The position numbers were made by a program, and so were the translations under genes. This document shows positions 22,296 to 37,300 of a DNA stretch of 64,000 nt, piece after piece. Position 1 is the stretch's first letter. Every line of letters starts with the position of its first letter. Under the pieces are notes generated by a model. That model worked only from the letters and a program-made list of their open reading frames with translations, had not been told where the DNA came from and did not search any database. The stretch is from positions 1 through 64,000 of the forward strand of contig OZ199840.1 in assembly GCA_964304625.1 (NCBI GenBank), in the 5' to 3' direction. This stretch comes from Kudoa neothunni (taxonomy: Eukaryota > Cnidaria).

Positions 22296-23110
22296 GGAGT
22301 CTATGCAACTAATTAGTCAATCTAAATAATAATAGTTTTTACATATTAGTTGATTGAACATAGTCGAAAATTTTGTTATGGCTTCTGACTTTCCTTATCA
22401 GCAGTTTGTTAGATTAGTTTATTAGGTTATTACAAAATCGTAAATATATACAAGAAATATTTTAATCAGCTTATATAAATTATATCTATTATAGGAGTCT
22501 GTATAGATAATTTATAATTATTGTTCCATTTAGATTCTGATTATATAAAATAATAAAAAAACGAATGCTATTCAATTTTAATAAAATGTATTACATTTAG
22601 GAAATTTTATTTTTACTTATTTATTTTTGTGTAATCATAATTTTCTTTAAATTTATAGTTGTAAAGATTTTATGATTTAATAGGTAATTATTTATAGCAT
22701 AACTTTTATATTCTAAATATGAAAGTCACAGTCACAATTAATACCCGAAGGTTTTTAGATTATTAAATTCCACTTGATCAAATATAATTAAATCATCATA
22801 TATAATGTATTATCTTTCTATTCATATTAAATTAAACTAAATGATCAAATAACAATAAAATGAATAAATTCATCTCTGTATGATAGATGGAATCATGTAG
22901 AGATGGGGACATTCAATGAGAAGCATTTTGACATCATCAATTAATTCATCACAAATACCTATCAAGAATTTTCATTATATGAAAGATGAATGGGCAAAAA
23001 TGAATAAATGTATAAATATATAAATGTAATAGATAATTAATGATTATTTTTTTAATTTTTCCCAAAATTAAAATTGCAGAACCTTCATTGATACCATTAA
23101 CCCTTTAACG
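22296..23110. other. intergenic, very AT-rich
   Basis: Upstream flank of the coiled-coil gene. It should contain its promoter and perhaps a short first exon. I could not place a splice that keeps the frame. Confidence 0.4.
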
Positions 23111-23190
23111 CAGGCGTTCTCAACCGGGGATAAATTTACCCTTTGGAGTAAAATATAAAAGACAGGGGGTAAACTAAGTAACGTCAAAAT
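23111..23190 (+). mobile_element. solo hAT-like terminus
   Basis: Sequence CAGGCGTTCTCAACCGGGG at 23,111-23,129 matches the common hAT end CAGNGGTTCTCAACC. No matching right end or transposase follows, so this is a non-autonomous or truncated copy. Confidence 0.5.
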
Positions 23191-23339
23191 TAGATGTATA
23201 AATTTTTGCATAATCGGTTTGGGATGCATGATATAATTCCTTAGGAATTATATTATGTGGGGATATTAAAATCAATAACAATCTGGGGGGAATTCTTTTA
23301 ATGTTTTTAGGAATAAGTTTTTAACAGTTAATTATAAAA

Positions 23340-23505
23340 CTATAGCGACAAAACCCCGCTTCGCGCAAACTTCCTTGCCCGGCCAAGTAGACTAAAGCCT
23401 TGAGTAGGTCAAGGTCATGTCAGTTTAAAGTAAATTAAGAATATTTAGATAAATAATACAAACATGAGTCGTTATACCCGGCTACGCTCGAGGTTTTGGG
23501 AATAT
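23340..23505. repeat. short G+C-richer block with loosely inverted ends
   Basis: ACAAAACCCCGCTTCGCGC near 23,348 and, inverted, CAAAACCTCGAGCGTAGCC near 23,500 resemble each other, as in a small terminal-inverted-repeat element. The match is weak. Confidence 0.25.
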
Positions 23506-24859
23506 CTAATTCAGGAAAAAAATTGAAAAAAAAATGATTTAAATTATATTTTTTAAAATAATAAACGTTTCATTATGTTAATAGCACAAATATTTGTCGA
23601 AAATTTACTGCGCAAAATAAACAGCCATAAACGAAATATAACAAAATTTTACTTAATAATGTAATTAGTTTTTATATTTAAGAAGAAAAAGAAAAAAACC
23701 TAATACAAATAAATGAACCTCATTTCGTTTAAATCTCATCATCATTATTTGCTGCATCCGTGGTTTTAAGAAACCATGAAAAGCAAATAGAAATCAACGT
23801 ATACGTGAGGAATTACACCGGAATACAACTATACAGTCAACGTATAAAGGGATATAGAATAAGAAATTGAATTCTCACTTGAATTCTTTTAGGGGCCTGT
23901 TAGTTGAATCATACTTATAACAATGTGGTAGATTAAATTTTTAACATTAAATCCTATAAACTCTTACCAGCGAAATTTCGTCAAACACTAAATTTTGAAA
24001 AATGCAGACAAACAAAATTCAAAATACTTCCACAAGCATATTCAAAGATATAACAACACAATACAAAGTCACAAATAAAACTAATGCGTTCATTTAATCA
24101 GGATTTGTGGTTGCTTCAAGATTTTAGGTCAAATTGGCCCTGGAATTGGATTGTAGTAGTTTTAAGACGATGGCGAACCGACATTTTACAAAATATATTT
24201 CTTGGAAGATTTGCATATGTAAACATAGAATTGATCAGCAACACGTTCCCAGAATAGATACAGATACGTATTTTTCTAACAACCAATATATGTTTAACAA
24301 GCAAAATAGCCAAACCTACCATTTTTAGATTGTTTGGAAATCCACCCAATTTCTCATCCTATTTCAATGAAAGATACTAATGGCATTCTTAAGAAAATAG
24401 AGGTTGATATAACACTTCAAGTCACTATTAATGGTCCCCATAAAGTTAGATCAGCAGCGTGAAGTATTAGACATTTTTTTGTAAAATTAACGCAACACAC
24501 TTCAAACAATAATCGAAGCACAATAATCGCATAACCTACTGCAACACCAAAAATTAAATGTCGGGGATGATGAATGTTATCAGTTTTGCACTCCAAAAAT
24601 TGGCAAACAAAAGTGTGTCGTGTAAAGTTTCTACTTATATCGCTTAATGATGATACAATAATGTTCCACATAACATGGTAGATATATTCCGAAAAATAAA
24701 ATCAAAGAAACATTGTTTCATATAAATAAATTTGAATGAAATTTATATAAACACTGAATTTAAATAGGCGAGTAAGATCCATAAAGATAAGAAAATGATA
24801 GCATAGCCAGTTACCGTAATATCTCCCTATAAACTATATTTTTGGTCCGACCATTCATT
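23506..24859. other. no gene; probably the 3' part and flank of the Helitron
   Basis: Several short frames occur on both strands without family motifs. The Helitron 3' hairpin and CTRR end should lie in this stretch, but I could not place them. Confidence 0.35.
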
Positions 24860-27800
24860 TGGAGAAAAACTGTATAAATTGTGTTTGGAACCTACCCTGG
24901 AGTTGGCGACATACAACTGCTCATGAGAAAAACGCGGTTCCTCCAAATTTAAATTGGCAACTTTGAAGGTTTGCTCTTGGGCCTTATTTACGAACATTGC
25001 AAAGCATGGTTTGATGGGAAATAGCAGTCTTCTAAAATTAAAGGTGGCGTCTGAAGGAGCAATCGGAATATTTACATTCTCTTAGGCACAACCAGTTACG
25101 ATAGTGGCCAAAATAAGATAAGACATTAGCGACTTTACCATTATACGAGTGCCGTAACACAACCTTGGTGAATCCAAACTTCTTAGCAATATAATTGGAA
25201 TGGCTAACTTTAGAAGAATCTTGTGCGAAGGAACCCCCGAAAGCTCTAGAGTCTAGACTGTTGAGGAATTCAACAGGGAAATTGACACACTGATATTTGT
25301 TCACAACAGTGACATATGGTTTATACACTGAAGAGTCGCCTGGAATAAGACGAATCAATCTATCATTGATTTTGTTTACGGAATGGTTTGTGGGGGTTTA
25401 GATAGTTCGTTCTGACAGCCAATTTGCGTATGAAAAGTTTGTTTGTATTTCTAGTAAAATACGGTCTATCAATTCATCCATGAACAAAACCAGGTTTGAC
25501 ACGGAGCATAGAGGATACATCCATCGGACTCAATGGTAAGTTGATCATCACCAATCCGTAGTATTTCTGAAATAGATTGACTGGCTCCTTATTCGTTGAT
25601 GATTTGCACTCAAATATTGGCGGTGAGATGGATGGTTTAACGTTTGCCCATGTGGAAGAGAACTTTATGGAACATTTTACTTGGTCATATCTTGTACCTC
25701 TCGTTATTAAGGGTAGAGTTTAACTAAAATCGCCAGACAAAATCATTGTGATTCCGCCAAATGGAATGTTTTTGTATGTTAAATCCCTTATTCTTCTATT
25801 TAAAGCTACGAAAAACACTCTGTTTGCCAACGTGCATTCATCCCATATGATGATCGTGCATCTGGTCAACAATTGGGACAAACCTGCCTCCTTGCTGATT
25901 GCACATACTTCGGCTCCATCACCCTTAATCGTGATTAGCAACATAAATATACTGTGGGCCGTGCCATTCCCTGGTAATAAAGTGGCTGCAATACCCGGAG
26001 AAGCAACAACGAGAAAATTTTAGAATCTATTCTTAATTCGGCAAATAAATGGTTTGACACTAATGTCTGACCTATACTACCTGGTGCACCAAAAAAAAAC
26101 GTTACAAACACCTATATTGTAATAAATGCTCCCCAACACTGTTTTGAATGCAAATCGTCGGTCAGTTGTCAGTTTCGTCTTGTTTATTTCTACAAACTCG
26201 GATAATTGTTCAGTGTTGTAGGTTAATTCTCTCTGGATTTCGTTTGGAAGAGAGGCGCAAAACGTTTTGTCCAAATGAGGAAATCCGTATGAATTTAACA
26301 TTACTCCATCCATTTGAATTAAGTGTTGTCTGTGTCAATTAGGGTCATGTTAAAAATGTCAGAATTAAAAATCACGTTTGGCATTAAACTGGTTTGTTAC
26401 AGTTGATACCGCTAACCTTCCGACATAGGTTTCCTAAAAAGTAACCACAGTTTATGAAGCTGGCGCATTTCGCAATTTCTGATCAACTGTGCGAATAATT
26501 TTCGTAATTGACGTGGACTGTTTGCATGAGCAGCTTCCCTTAATATACATTCTCAGTGGTTGTCTCCCTTCAACAAATCACTTTCATTGCACGCTTCAAG
26601 GAATATTGGATATACCTGGCCGTGAACCTTTTTATGATTTTCAAAAGTTTTAGGCCCATTTACACAATGGAGCAACATCCTCAAATAAAAACATTCTTGA
26701 TGTGAAAGATGTACACTGTAAACTCTTCCTATTGTAGAGTCGAATCGTATGCCTGGATGGCCTTCAACTGGACATCCTCTTTTCCCAATGCCAACTATTA
26801 TCCGACCATATGTAATAAGATGAGACAGAGCGAATTCGTCATTCTGGCATAGGCTGAAAAAGCGGTTAATCTCGTGTCCCTTTGGATTTTGTAACCGATT
26901 CAACAAAGTTTCGTCGGTGAAATAAATACGCTGACCGTTCTCCGAAATCCCTCACTACTGCTTATGTAGCGACCAGGCTGGTAATTGGAAACTTCATCCA
27001 AACGATCTTCTTGATTAGCAGCAAACATGGTCGCATCAAAACCTTTGTTTACATACTTGCATATATATTTGGGGGTCTTGACTGAATTGTAATACTCTAC
27101 ATTAATATGAGTATTGAAAATCTTCGTCAACAAAGGACAATAGGGAACAATCCACTTATTTTCTATGATGACTTCCCTATCGTTGTTCAGATGGATTGAC
27201 GCACCAAAACCCCATCTTCAGGTTTTCTTCTGTAAACATGATATCTTTCAGTGTCCGTCTGTGATAGTTTTTGGTGCATTCTCTCTGATCATACGTGCAC
27301 GGGCTTTTTGGATTTAACGCACCACAGAGACCATGGTTGTTCTTACAATCTAAAACAATACTGGACCTACACCTGGGTCTGGTAATTCGTTCGATATGAA
27401 TTTGTCGATATCATTGGAACGCAGTTTCTGGTTCATCCAGACCAATATATGAGCGTGTGGAAGCCCTCTTTGCTGTCACTCAATAGTATACATATAACAC
27501 TGAATTTCACCATAAAACTTCAATCTATGAATTAAAATCATCAAAACATTTAACTTCAAGTTGAATACTCTATCTACTATGTCCAGTCTCTCTTTAGATG
27601 CTTGGCCAGGAAATAACTCTTCATTCAGTTAGCTCCAAAATGGATTAGATTACATGTGAATGTTATAAATAGATCTGGCCCTCTAAAACATCGAACGTAT
27701 GTCATGGCAAGTGTCATGTACATAATCTCTTCTTTTAACAACGTTAAGTATTATAACCTCCTCCCAGCTCCAAAGTACAACACTTAACTTTTTCCTAGCA

Positions 27801-29440
27801 ACCGACTAATGTGATTCATAATCATCGTAAATGATTCTTCCCAATATTCAACAAATAGAAATACTCATTCCTTAACATCCATTTCATAACCTTATCCTAC
27901 AAGACGCCGGTAAATGAATATCTCCAAACATCACGTATTCCACGACGAGTTCACGCCACAACGCGGGTTGCTTCAATACAAAAATGTAGCATTTAAACAT
28001 TGTAGTAATTTATCATTAGTCTAATCCCCTTTGTTGTTTTACTTTCAAACTGTTTTCTTTTACTGGCGCTAGCATTCATAACTTAGTTACAACAACAGGC
28101 TGCATTTTCACGTTCATATAGCATGGTGAACCTACAAAAGTCGATGGCAAAGTATACAACCGTCCCGCCCCATTTATTTCACCGTTGCTACTAATACTAT
28201 CAATTAAATTGATGTAAGAATCAACACGAAGTCTATATTGTTTCGCTCTGATAAAACAAAGTCTCTCTGATTCCATCTTCACAAACATATCTACAGCATA
28301 TTGTTGGAATAATGTCCAAAAGTGATGAAGCATGTTAAAACTATTTTCCCCTTCCATAAAATGTAGAGAATAGAAATTCTGACATGAAACACTTTTTTTT
28401 GCGTCAATCTGTAGAATATGAAAATGGTAACCATCTTGATCATAGACATTAGTTAATGGATATTGCAAAACATAATGCGATCTGTATGTTTCGCTTATTC
28501 TTTATATTCTGTTATCCTTATTCCTCAAAACAATATCCTTCGTCAATGCTGCTCATCCGTCATTGCGATGGCCACCTCATTTCAAGTTGGAGAGTTGTAT
28601 TTTCTCTCATTTTCTCCTTGTAGAAGCTTGTCAGAGTTTATAATTATATCAAAATCAGAAGACGGGTGCATTTCTAAGTCATGCCTAAAACTGTGGATGT
28701 AGCTAGTGTGTCTGTGTAACATACATATCTTGAAGCGCTAAAATAATATCATGCCTATGCTAGAGATACATATTGGATCGATTTTGAGCTTGAAAATACA
28801 TGTTTTGTACGAAATATAATCGCAAGAATTTCGTTCCTCATTTTCAGAAGTCAATAGCGATTCAATTCGATGACACATTCGACCGTGAACCTTGAAAGTA
28901 AAGTAGGCATGAATCTGTCCCTACAAATTACGTTCGCTCCAAAAGATGTCATCTGGAAAGTGCAGTTGTATTTTCGGATATTTTGTAGCAAGTGTCTTGA
29001 AATTCCGGAGTCTATAGAAAATGAGATGAATCAGGTAGTGTGTCCAAAATAACATTACCGCCGGAACAACACAACCGTGGATTCATTTATTCACTTCTTA
29101 GCACGACATTTTTGGCAAATTTTCCAAATTGTAATATTCGTTTCATTTCCATGTTGTAGCAGAGGTCGTAATGCAAAGCGACCATATTCCAAGTATCATC
29201 AGGCATACTTCGCGTTTGTTGACCTAATAGAACAGGAGTGTAATAAGGTTCAGGTACAAATTTACTGTCTAATCCTGTGTTGTGTTCATTTATAGGTGAC
29301 ACTGCAGGACTCTGTTGAGTCGTCTCACATACACGTCGATTTCTATTTCTTACTCTATTTGCTTCTCGTCTTCGTTCTCTTTGCTCGTCGGCAATTACGT
29401 TGTGAGTGTTGGTGTGACTCCTGAGAAGAAATAGAAGCAA
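24860..29440 (-). mobile_element. Helitron rolling-circle transposon, broken RepHel gene
   Basis: Read on the minus strand, domains follow the Helitron order: a basic N-terminal stretch (ERRREANRVRNRNRR, about 29,350); a degraded zinc-finger-like region near 29,000-29,150; the Helitron_like_N block with DGYHFHILQ and GSPCYMN (28,468-28,076); KTPKYICKYVNKGFD (about 27,080); and RVYSVHLSHQECFYLRMLL (about 26,700). The PIF1-type helicase follows, with IIWDECTLANR (Walker B, about 25,860) and GGITMILSGDF (about 25,730), then a C-terminal FVNKAQEQTF (about 24,980), where helicase motif VI usually reads INKSQGQT. At least eight frame changes or stops are present. The Rep catalytic HUH and two-tyrosine motifs fall in the most degraded part. 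The element is inactive. Confidence 0.85.
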
Positions 29441-29469
29441 GTGGATTTCGATTTGAAATATGCATTCAC

Positions 29470-29765
29470 TGTGATTCTAAATCACACTCAGGCCATATTG
29501 TTGTTTCCACAACTCTCCTCTCTTGTATTCGCCTAGTTCGTCGTAGCGATGAATGATTCGATGAATTGTGCATACATATTGTCCGTCCATGTGAACAGTC
29601 TAATCGAAAGCAGGGTTGAGTGTGCGATGTCTTGGTGTTATTAATTTGATGTAGCGCTGTAGAAAAACACACTGTTTATGATGATAACGGATAAAATGCC
29701 GCTTAGATGGATTATCCATTGTTTATTATATTGCAATGTTAAATAACATATGCAAATCCGTCACA
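29470..29765 (-). repeat. probable 3' LTR of the BEL/Pao fossil
   Basis: On the minus strand it begins TGTGACGG just after a purine-rich GGGGGAG and ends AATCACA, so TGTGA and TCACA form a 5-bp inverted terminus. The length is 296 bp. The partner LTR would be in or past the assembly gap, so the boundaries rest on one copy only. Confidence 0.55.
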
Positions 29766-32700
29766 CTCCCCCAAATTAAGTTCAGAATCCATCAATTTCT
29801 AAGGGGTAGAGTTGAGCCAAAGATCTCTTAGATGTCTTTCGGTTACCAAACTTAATCATCGCCGACCTTATTTGATTATCATGACCCTTTAGCAACTGTA
29901 TGACTCTAGCAATTTTCTAGTTAAGCTTTGAGTCCTGGTCATGCACCAGAACGATATCGCCAACTTTAGGTGTCAGTTCACTAGGCGATTCAGTAATCAA
30001 CCGGTTGTTGTATCTTTCTTTCAAACTCAATAGGTATTCTCTTCTCCAATGATTATTGAATACTGAAAGTAATTTTTGACCCTTTTTCCAATGATTGATA
30101 ATTTGTTCCTTCCTTAGATCCATTTGAAATGTTTCCAAATCATCCTCAGGCTTTAAGGTATAAGGATCACGTCGTGGATTCAGTATCAGGAAATCATTAG
30201 GTGTGATGGGGCGAATAACGGAATCAGCATCAACATAGGTTAATGGTCGATTATTCACCACATTTTCCATTTCGAATAAAAATGTCGACAGATGAGATAA
30301 GCTAAGTATCTTCTTTTTGGTGGTATATTGAAAACAGTTTTTGACAATTTTGATTAATCTCTCATATACGCCTCCCTTCCAAGGAGCAAACGCTGGTGTG
30401 AATTTCCATACTACATCATTATTAGTGAGAAAATCTTTTATTATGGATTCAGCCAGTCCGAATTGTGTTGCGTTATCCGATAAAATTTCTAGCGGTCTCC
30501 CTCTTCGAGCGATAAACCTACGATGACACATCAAGAACTCTTCAGCGGATAAATTGTGAATGATTTCGAGGTGTATTGCCCTTACAGCTAAACATGTGTA
30601 AAGTAAAGGCAGATCCAGACCTTTTCATTATCTGATCCAATCATTACCCCAATTGGGCCAAAATAGTCCAGGCCAACATGAGTGAATGCAGGAGATACGT
30701 TAACTCTAGAGACAGGAAACGGTGGAACATTGTAAGGTTTACTCTTTAGTATTTTGCATTGATGACATTTTCTAATGAATTTTTTAACTTGAGATCGCCC
30801 TTTAGGTATCCAGTATTGCGATTGAACCACTGAAAGCGTATAAGATACACCACCATGAATCGCTCTAAGATGAGCATCCATGATAATGAGTTTCGTGTAT
30901 TTTGTTGGTCTTGGTAACAATTTAGGATTAATTTCATCATATGCAAGTTGGGCAAAATCAAGTCGACCAGCACATCTGACTAGATCATTTTTGTCGAAAA
31001 AAAGTCGTGGTAAGTTGTTGATTTTCACAGGTTCTCCATTTTTAACTGATTCGTATATATCATGAAGATGGCTTTTTTGAATCCACAAGTCCCACATCAT
31101 TCTAGCTCTTTCTAATTCTCGAGCCGTAAGACATCCATTTATTTTGATGTTTTCTCTAGTGTTATAACAAAAACGATTACACCGCGCGGTAACCCGTAGT
31201 AGCTTAAGTAGACTAGTAAAATTTTCAATTTCAATAGAGAATGGACTTTGTATTAAGTGATTATTTGAATCTTGAACAACCAATGTTTTTATTTGCGTAG
31301 ATTCATGCTTTGCTAATTCGACCAGCGCTTCATTAGGAATATTAAGGTTATCTACAGCATGCATAGACTTCCCATAACGATTCATCCGATTGTAGCCAAG
31401 TCGGGCCATTCCACCATAAAGAGCTTTCAGACAGTTCAGATACGAGCATTCCTCTTGTAGGTATATCCGCTGGGTTTTCAGCAGTAGGTACATATTTGAT
31501 TGTTATATCCAAATTGCATTTGAGTTCATTTATTCTATTTTTGACGAATATCGATAAGTTCTTTTTTGAATAATACCAATACATAACGCATTTGGAGTCC
31601 ACAAAGAGCATACATTTTGATATATCAATTAACAATTGGCTCTTAACAAAATGCAAGGAACTGCCAGCGATAATAGCTCCCATTCAATTCGAGATTCGAG
31701 TCTTGGTATGGATAGCTTTTTCATTGGAGCTATTCTAGCCTTGGCAAAAACTAACTTGGAATACCATGAACCAGACTTTTTGTAGCAAATGTACACACAG
31801 CAGGCATAAGCATTCATGGACGCATCAGAAAAGGAGATTCGTTGAGGTTCCTCAGAACCCTGAATATCAATGAAGCGTTGAATTTCAAGTTTTTCGATGC
31901 CAGTAATATCATTCATTATTTTATCTATTTCACTTTTGGCTTCGTCACCAATATAATCGTCCCAATTTTTTGATTCCATCCATAAATTCTTCAGAAGTAT
32001 TTTGCCCTTCAACATCGTTGGACAAAAAAATCCGAGTGGATCGAATACTTTGGATCATTGTTTTTGTCACATCTCGTTTGGACATCGCAGAATTGGTGCC
32101 GAAACCTCCAATTCTCAGGCTGTCAGATTTTGTATTCCAGATTAAGCCTAAGACATTTATCTGTGTTGATTGAAGTTTCTCGTTGGTTGGAAATAATTTG
32201 TTAAATTCATTGCAATTCGAGCTCTATTCCAACAGATTCATTGAGCATTTTTTGAAAATACTTATCATTTCTTCTCGAGCAGTCATCACTTCCTCAATAG
32301 TATCTAATCCAATTATGAAATTGTCCATGTAAACGTTCGATAAAATTTTTCGGCATAGTTTTGAATTTGAACTTTCCAAGTGATGTTTTATAGTCGAACA
32401 AAGAATAAATGGAGATGCCTTTATTCCAAATGGAACTCTTTTAAATCGATATATCAAAACATTGTTTTTAGAAATGCCATTGTTCAAATTTTTGATACAT
32501 AAGAATCTCGTCAGGTCTCTATCACTTTCTTGAACACCGATTTGCAGAAACGCTTTCTCAATATCGCATAAAACTATAAATCTTTTGAATCGCATACGTA
32601 GTAGAATCCCGGTAAGATCATTCAACAGCATAGGTCCATCCAGTAAACAATCATTAAAACTTTTCGAAAGCTTATTTGATTTATACTATGCATTAAATAC

Positions 32701-34122
32701 AATGCGACTTTTTGTCATTGGTTTGTTTGTTGGAGTTACCATATGATGAGGTAAGTAGTGACATCCCTTTAAACTTGGTTGATTTTCGTTGACTATTTCT
32801 ATTATCTCATTTTCCAGTTGATCACAGATTATATCACAATAAATTTTATATAATTCTTCAGAATTCAATAGTTTCTTCGTTAAATTTGCTAATTGAGCCG
32901 GGCAGTTGAAATAATTATGTGGCAATTTTGAAATATCAGCATTAAATGGCCATTTGATATGATATCGATTATTTTGGAATTTTAATGTACTTTTAAAATG
33001 TTTAATAGAAATCGTATGTTCTTCGTCAAGTGGGTCATCCGTTATACCGATCGAGTCCAATTTCCAAAGTTTTGAAACCTCTGTTTGGAAAGGTTCCACG
33101 CTGCTTACATCTGTTATAGGAGAAAGGTTTTTGTCGAGAGGATAATCACAGAAGAATACACAAGATGGATCATCGTGTACACTCACAACCATGTTCCCAG
33201 TTGGTATAATGCCAAAAATTGTTTTTATTAGATTGATAGGTCCAGTAGATGGATCAAGCTTAGAAACGAAGATTCTCCAGAAGTAGTTAGATCCAACTAG
33301 CAAGTCTATTCAAGCATTAGAATAGGGTGAGATTCCATCGGCGAATTTCTCCGTGCACGATATATTTTTGACAATATTATCAAGTAAGGGGACTTGAATT
33401 TTTGAGGAAATCATCGGGACAGTTCTAACCATTAATTTAAATATCTTTTCATTAGGTTTGTTAATGCAAATCCATGCAGTTGAAGAATTCAAAGATCTAG
33501 GTGAGGAGGATCCGAAAGTTGAGACCGTGACTTTTCCTTTTGATATGGGTTTTAGTTCCAGTTTTTTAAATATCTTCTCTCACGTAACTAGAAGCACTAC
33601 CAGTATCTAAAATAATGTTAGCATCAGCAACATGATGGGTATCGTATGGACTGACAAGTGTCGCTCTAAATGTGGGAATGAGTGCAGAGTTGATTTCTTG
33701 GTTAGGTCCAGAAGAATATAATTGAACGTTACAATTATCGTTCATTGAATTACCAATATCGCAAGGTTGAATATCCTCAGAGTCATTTTTTTGAGCTATA
33801 AGAACCTTCTCTGAATGAGTTTGGAATTTTTTCGGGCAAAGGCTACGATGATGATTCAATGATTGACAATGATAACACGCGTTATTATGATAGCAATTTC
33901 TTGACTTGTGAAATTTCAGGCATTTGATACATTTTTCTCCAAGTTTTTTAGATCTCTCCTTTGTTGAGATATACTTTCTGCAATCATCACTGTAATGATG
34001 GCCATTGCAGAAAGCACATTTCAAGCCTTTTGGTAACCGGCTGATGAAATTAGAGTTTGTTAACGTTTTATTAAAGGGTTTGAATGAAGTCACATTGGTT
34101 GTTTCCAAGAGTTCAAGAGACC
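29470..34122 (-). mobile_element. BEL/Pao LTR retrotransposon, fossil, cut by the assembly gap
   Basis: The element is broken, with roughly six to eight breaks. Parts in minus-strand order: CCHC-type zinc knuckles and a protease with DTGS (about 34,110-33,570); reverse transcriptase (about 33,300-32,220); an RNase H region (about 32,015-31,350); an integrase with an HHCC region and core, typical of the peptidase A17/BEL order (about 31,340-29,920); then a putative 3' LTR. The N-terminal gag and 5' LTR are not visible because of the 200-base gap. Its 3' end abuts the Helitron; which came first cannot be told. Confidence 0.9.
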
Positions 34123-34322
34123 NNNNNNNNNNNNNNNNNNNNNNNNNNNNNNNNNNNNNNNNNNNNNNNNNNNNNNNNNNNNNNNNNNNNNNNNNNNNNN
34201 NNNNNNNNNNNNNNNNNNNNNNNNNNNNNNNNNNNNNNNNNNNNNNNNNNNNNNNNNNNNNNNNNNNNNNNNNNNNNNNNNNNNNNNNNNNNNNNNNNNN
34301 NNNNNNNNNNNNNNNNNNNNNN
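34123..34322. other. assembly gap, 200 N
   Basis: A round 200-base run of N is a scaffold placeholder. The order and distance of the sequences to its left and right are therefore inferred by the assembler. Confidence 0.98.
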
Positions 34323-37300
34323 ATGAGTAATATCTATTCGAGTGTGGTAGAGTAAATAACGATTAATTTCTAATATGTAGAAAAAAATTTAATATTACAA
34401 ATATCATGCCTCATTTTGTAATGTAATTTAATAGAAGTTTAATAAAGGTGAAAAATAGCCAGAAATTCTAAATAATCATCATACGTCTCTAGGTAAATCT
34501 TAGATTTCATGGTAACCTTAATAAAATGAAATCCCCATTTATGATTTTCATATATTTTACCCAGTAATATTAAAATTTTTAAATTAACAATTAAGTTGTA
34601 TTTTAATAACAGAATAAATATATACTAATCAGAAAATTACGATATATTAAGAAATGATTATCATATCAATTGTGTTTTAGATAGGCTATTTACCCGATAC
34701 AAGTATCGGCTTATTATAGTATTCATTTATTAAGTTCTATTTGTTGGTTTCCTTTATCTTTCATTATGGTTAAGGATAAATTTTTGAATTCCCTCTTATG
34801 TATATAGGTTTTTTCTTACCATTAATGAATCTTTATTAGGCATGCAAATCGCATTCTTTTGCGTGGGTAGAGAATGCAACAGCGCCCCGCTTCAGCCTCA
34901 ACGTCTACTCCCTTAGCTATTCTAAATTATCAAATTGAATATGATAGTGCTACTTCCTCTAATGTAGTTAAGCATACACTTGGCGGAACAAGTTATGCTA
35001 CAGGAAAATGTCGTATATTGAGGTCAAACGAAGCAGAAACTATATTCAACTCAAGTACTCCAGCTGATCTTAAAGAAATTTCAGAATGCCCTGGACGTGA
35101 AACTGCCGAAACCACAAAATGCATAATCGATTGCAATAGCCAAACAAGTAAAGTACCGTATAATAAACTTTCTCCTAGAACAAAATACATGTATGTATAC
35201 GTTGGTGCAGATGAGGCTGTTTAAAATAGAGCAATATCCAAGAGGTGGAAAGGTGTTTGGTTTGGCCATACGTAATCTAAATAACTTTGAATTGATAAAT
35301 AATTTAATCAAATTTAGCATTATTGGTCAATCCTCAAGTATCGATCTCTATGGCTGCAGAAAAATTGAAACTCCTAACAAAAACTTGCTCCCCCAGTTGC
35401 GTGCCCAATCCATTATAAAGACGCACAATTCAAGGGGGGTAATGCGGGGCAAACATGTGACGCAGAAAACACAGAGAATGATGTTTGAATTTGATTTATT
35501 GATTCCTCATTATGAGATGAGATGTGTGAATTATCCCAAGTTTCTTTTATTATATGCCAAATGCATACATGAAGAAAAATATCGCTATTTATGAACCTCA
35601 GTATTACGTAACAAAAAAGGCGGGAGTTGCTAATCAAGTTGTTCTTAAATTCACTGATTTAATGTTATCATCAGAGATATGTGTTTTCAGTATTAAGGAC
35701 GGTAAAACTGAAGTAGCTAACTCCGCGTATGAATCGAAATGTGGAAATACTGAGGGAAAGTGTTTACGCACCTTGTAAAAATGTTGAGCTTACTGTAACA
35801 GCAGAAAAAGAAATATATAATGTTCTAATTCAAACCAGGAAATCACGATCTTTCAAAAACATCTGTTGATTTTGATGGATTTTCTCAAAAAAAATTTCGT
35901 AATTTATTTTAGTCAATAATTATAATTATTTTATTATAAATCTTATAGCGATATCTGAGACTGGAGATGGTTTATTATCTGTTTATACGAAACAAGGTTT
36001 AACGTTGGATGGGGGATTTTTAAATCCATCATCGGGAACTAAGTTCAATACATGCACTCTAAAACATTATCCTGCTGACAAAGTCAATCCTACATCTTCA
36101 ACTACTTCATGTAACGCGGCCACTAAAAAGGATAGTAGTAGTAGTGGTAGTGAGAGTGGTGAATGCAAAACTGGTTGCGAAAAAATTAGTAATTGAACAA
36201 CTATCACCAGGGAAACCATATATAATTGAAATTGAGTCCAGTGGCATAGCAGATTTAACTTCCTTCAAAGAACAAATACTTATAAGAACAAGTAATAATT
36301 TGAAATTAAAAATAAACAAAACTAATAATCATTAAAAGATAATGAGGAGAACAAAAATTTCCAGAGAAAACTGCCCCTACTAAAACAGAATCAACAACTA
36401 CACTAACAGCTATTGGAGGTGCAGCTGAAGGCAATATGAAAGATCAACCAAATTGTGAATACTATTTAAGTCCAACTGGGAAAAAACACATTTTACACCG
36501 CTAAATGTACTGAAACCAATCCCTGTAGAGGAAGATGTAGAGAATCAATAACTATTGTTGATCTTGAACCAAACACTTCTTACGACGTTAGGGTCATTGC
36601 TGATAAGGAGTACAAAGAACACATATATACAAATGTTTTAACTAGTATATATATATATATTAACTTATTCAACTCAATCTAGATCTGGCAACCTTGAGAA
36701 TAACTCAAAAATACACTGAGCAAGGATTGGAATTGAATGCACAATTGTCCAAAAAAGTCCCAGAAGCCATTTGCCATTATACAATCCAAATAAAAAAAGA
36801 TGATGAGTTGAAGATGTTTACGTCTGCGAAGCATCACAGACACCGGCAGCTGCACCAGAAACTCAAATACTCCACCAAGCTCACCAGCCGAATCCAATTC
36901 TAATACCGACCAACCACAAACTGGTACTAGTCAAATTCAAAGTCTAAAATCAGAAATTAATAAATTAAAAATTGCAAGAGCTGAATCTAATACTCCTACT
37001 GAAACTGAAACTGATACAGATGTCACTCCAATTACGACAGTCGATACAACTGCGAGCCCGGTCAATTCAAACACATGCTCCTCGTTTCCATTGTGCAGTT
37101 CTATTAAATTCGACGACTATGATGCAAATGAAGAGTATAAGTGTCTATTACTGCAGTGGGAAAATCAGAGAGAAATGAAATTACTTTAGTAGCTAGTAAA
37201 AATATTTTCGATATTATTATTATTATATTAATATTTAAAATAAATAGCCGCTCCCAAAGGGGAATCCCACAGAAAACGACAAAATAATATATGTGACCCA

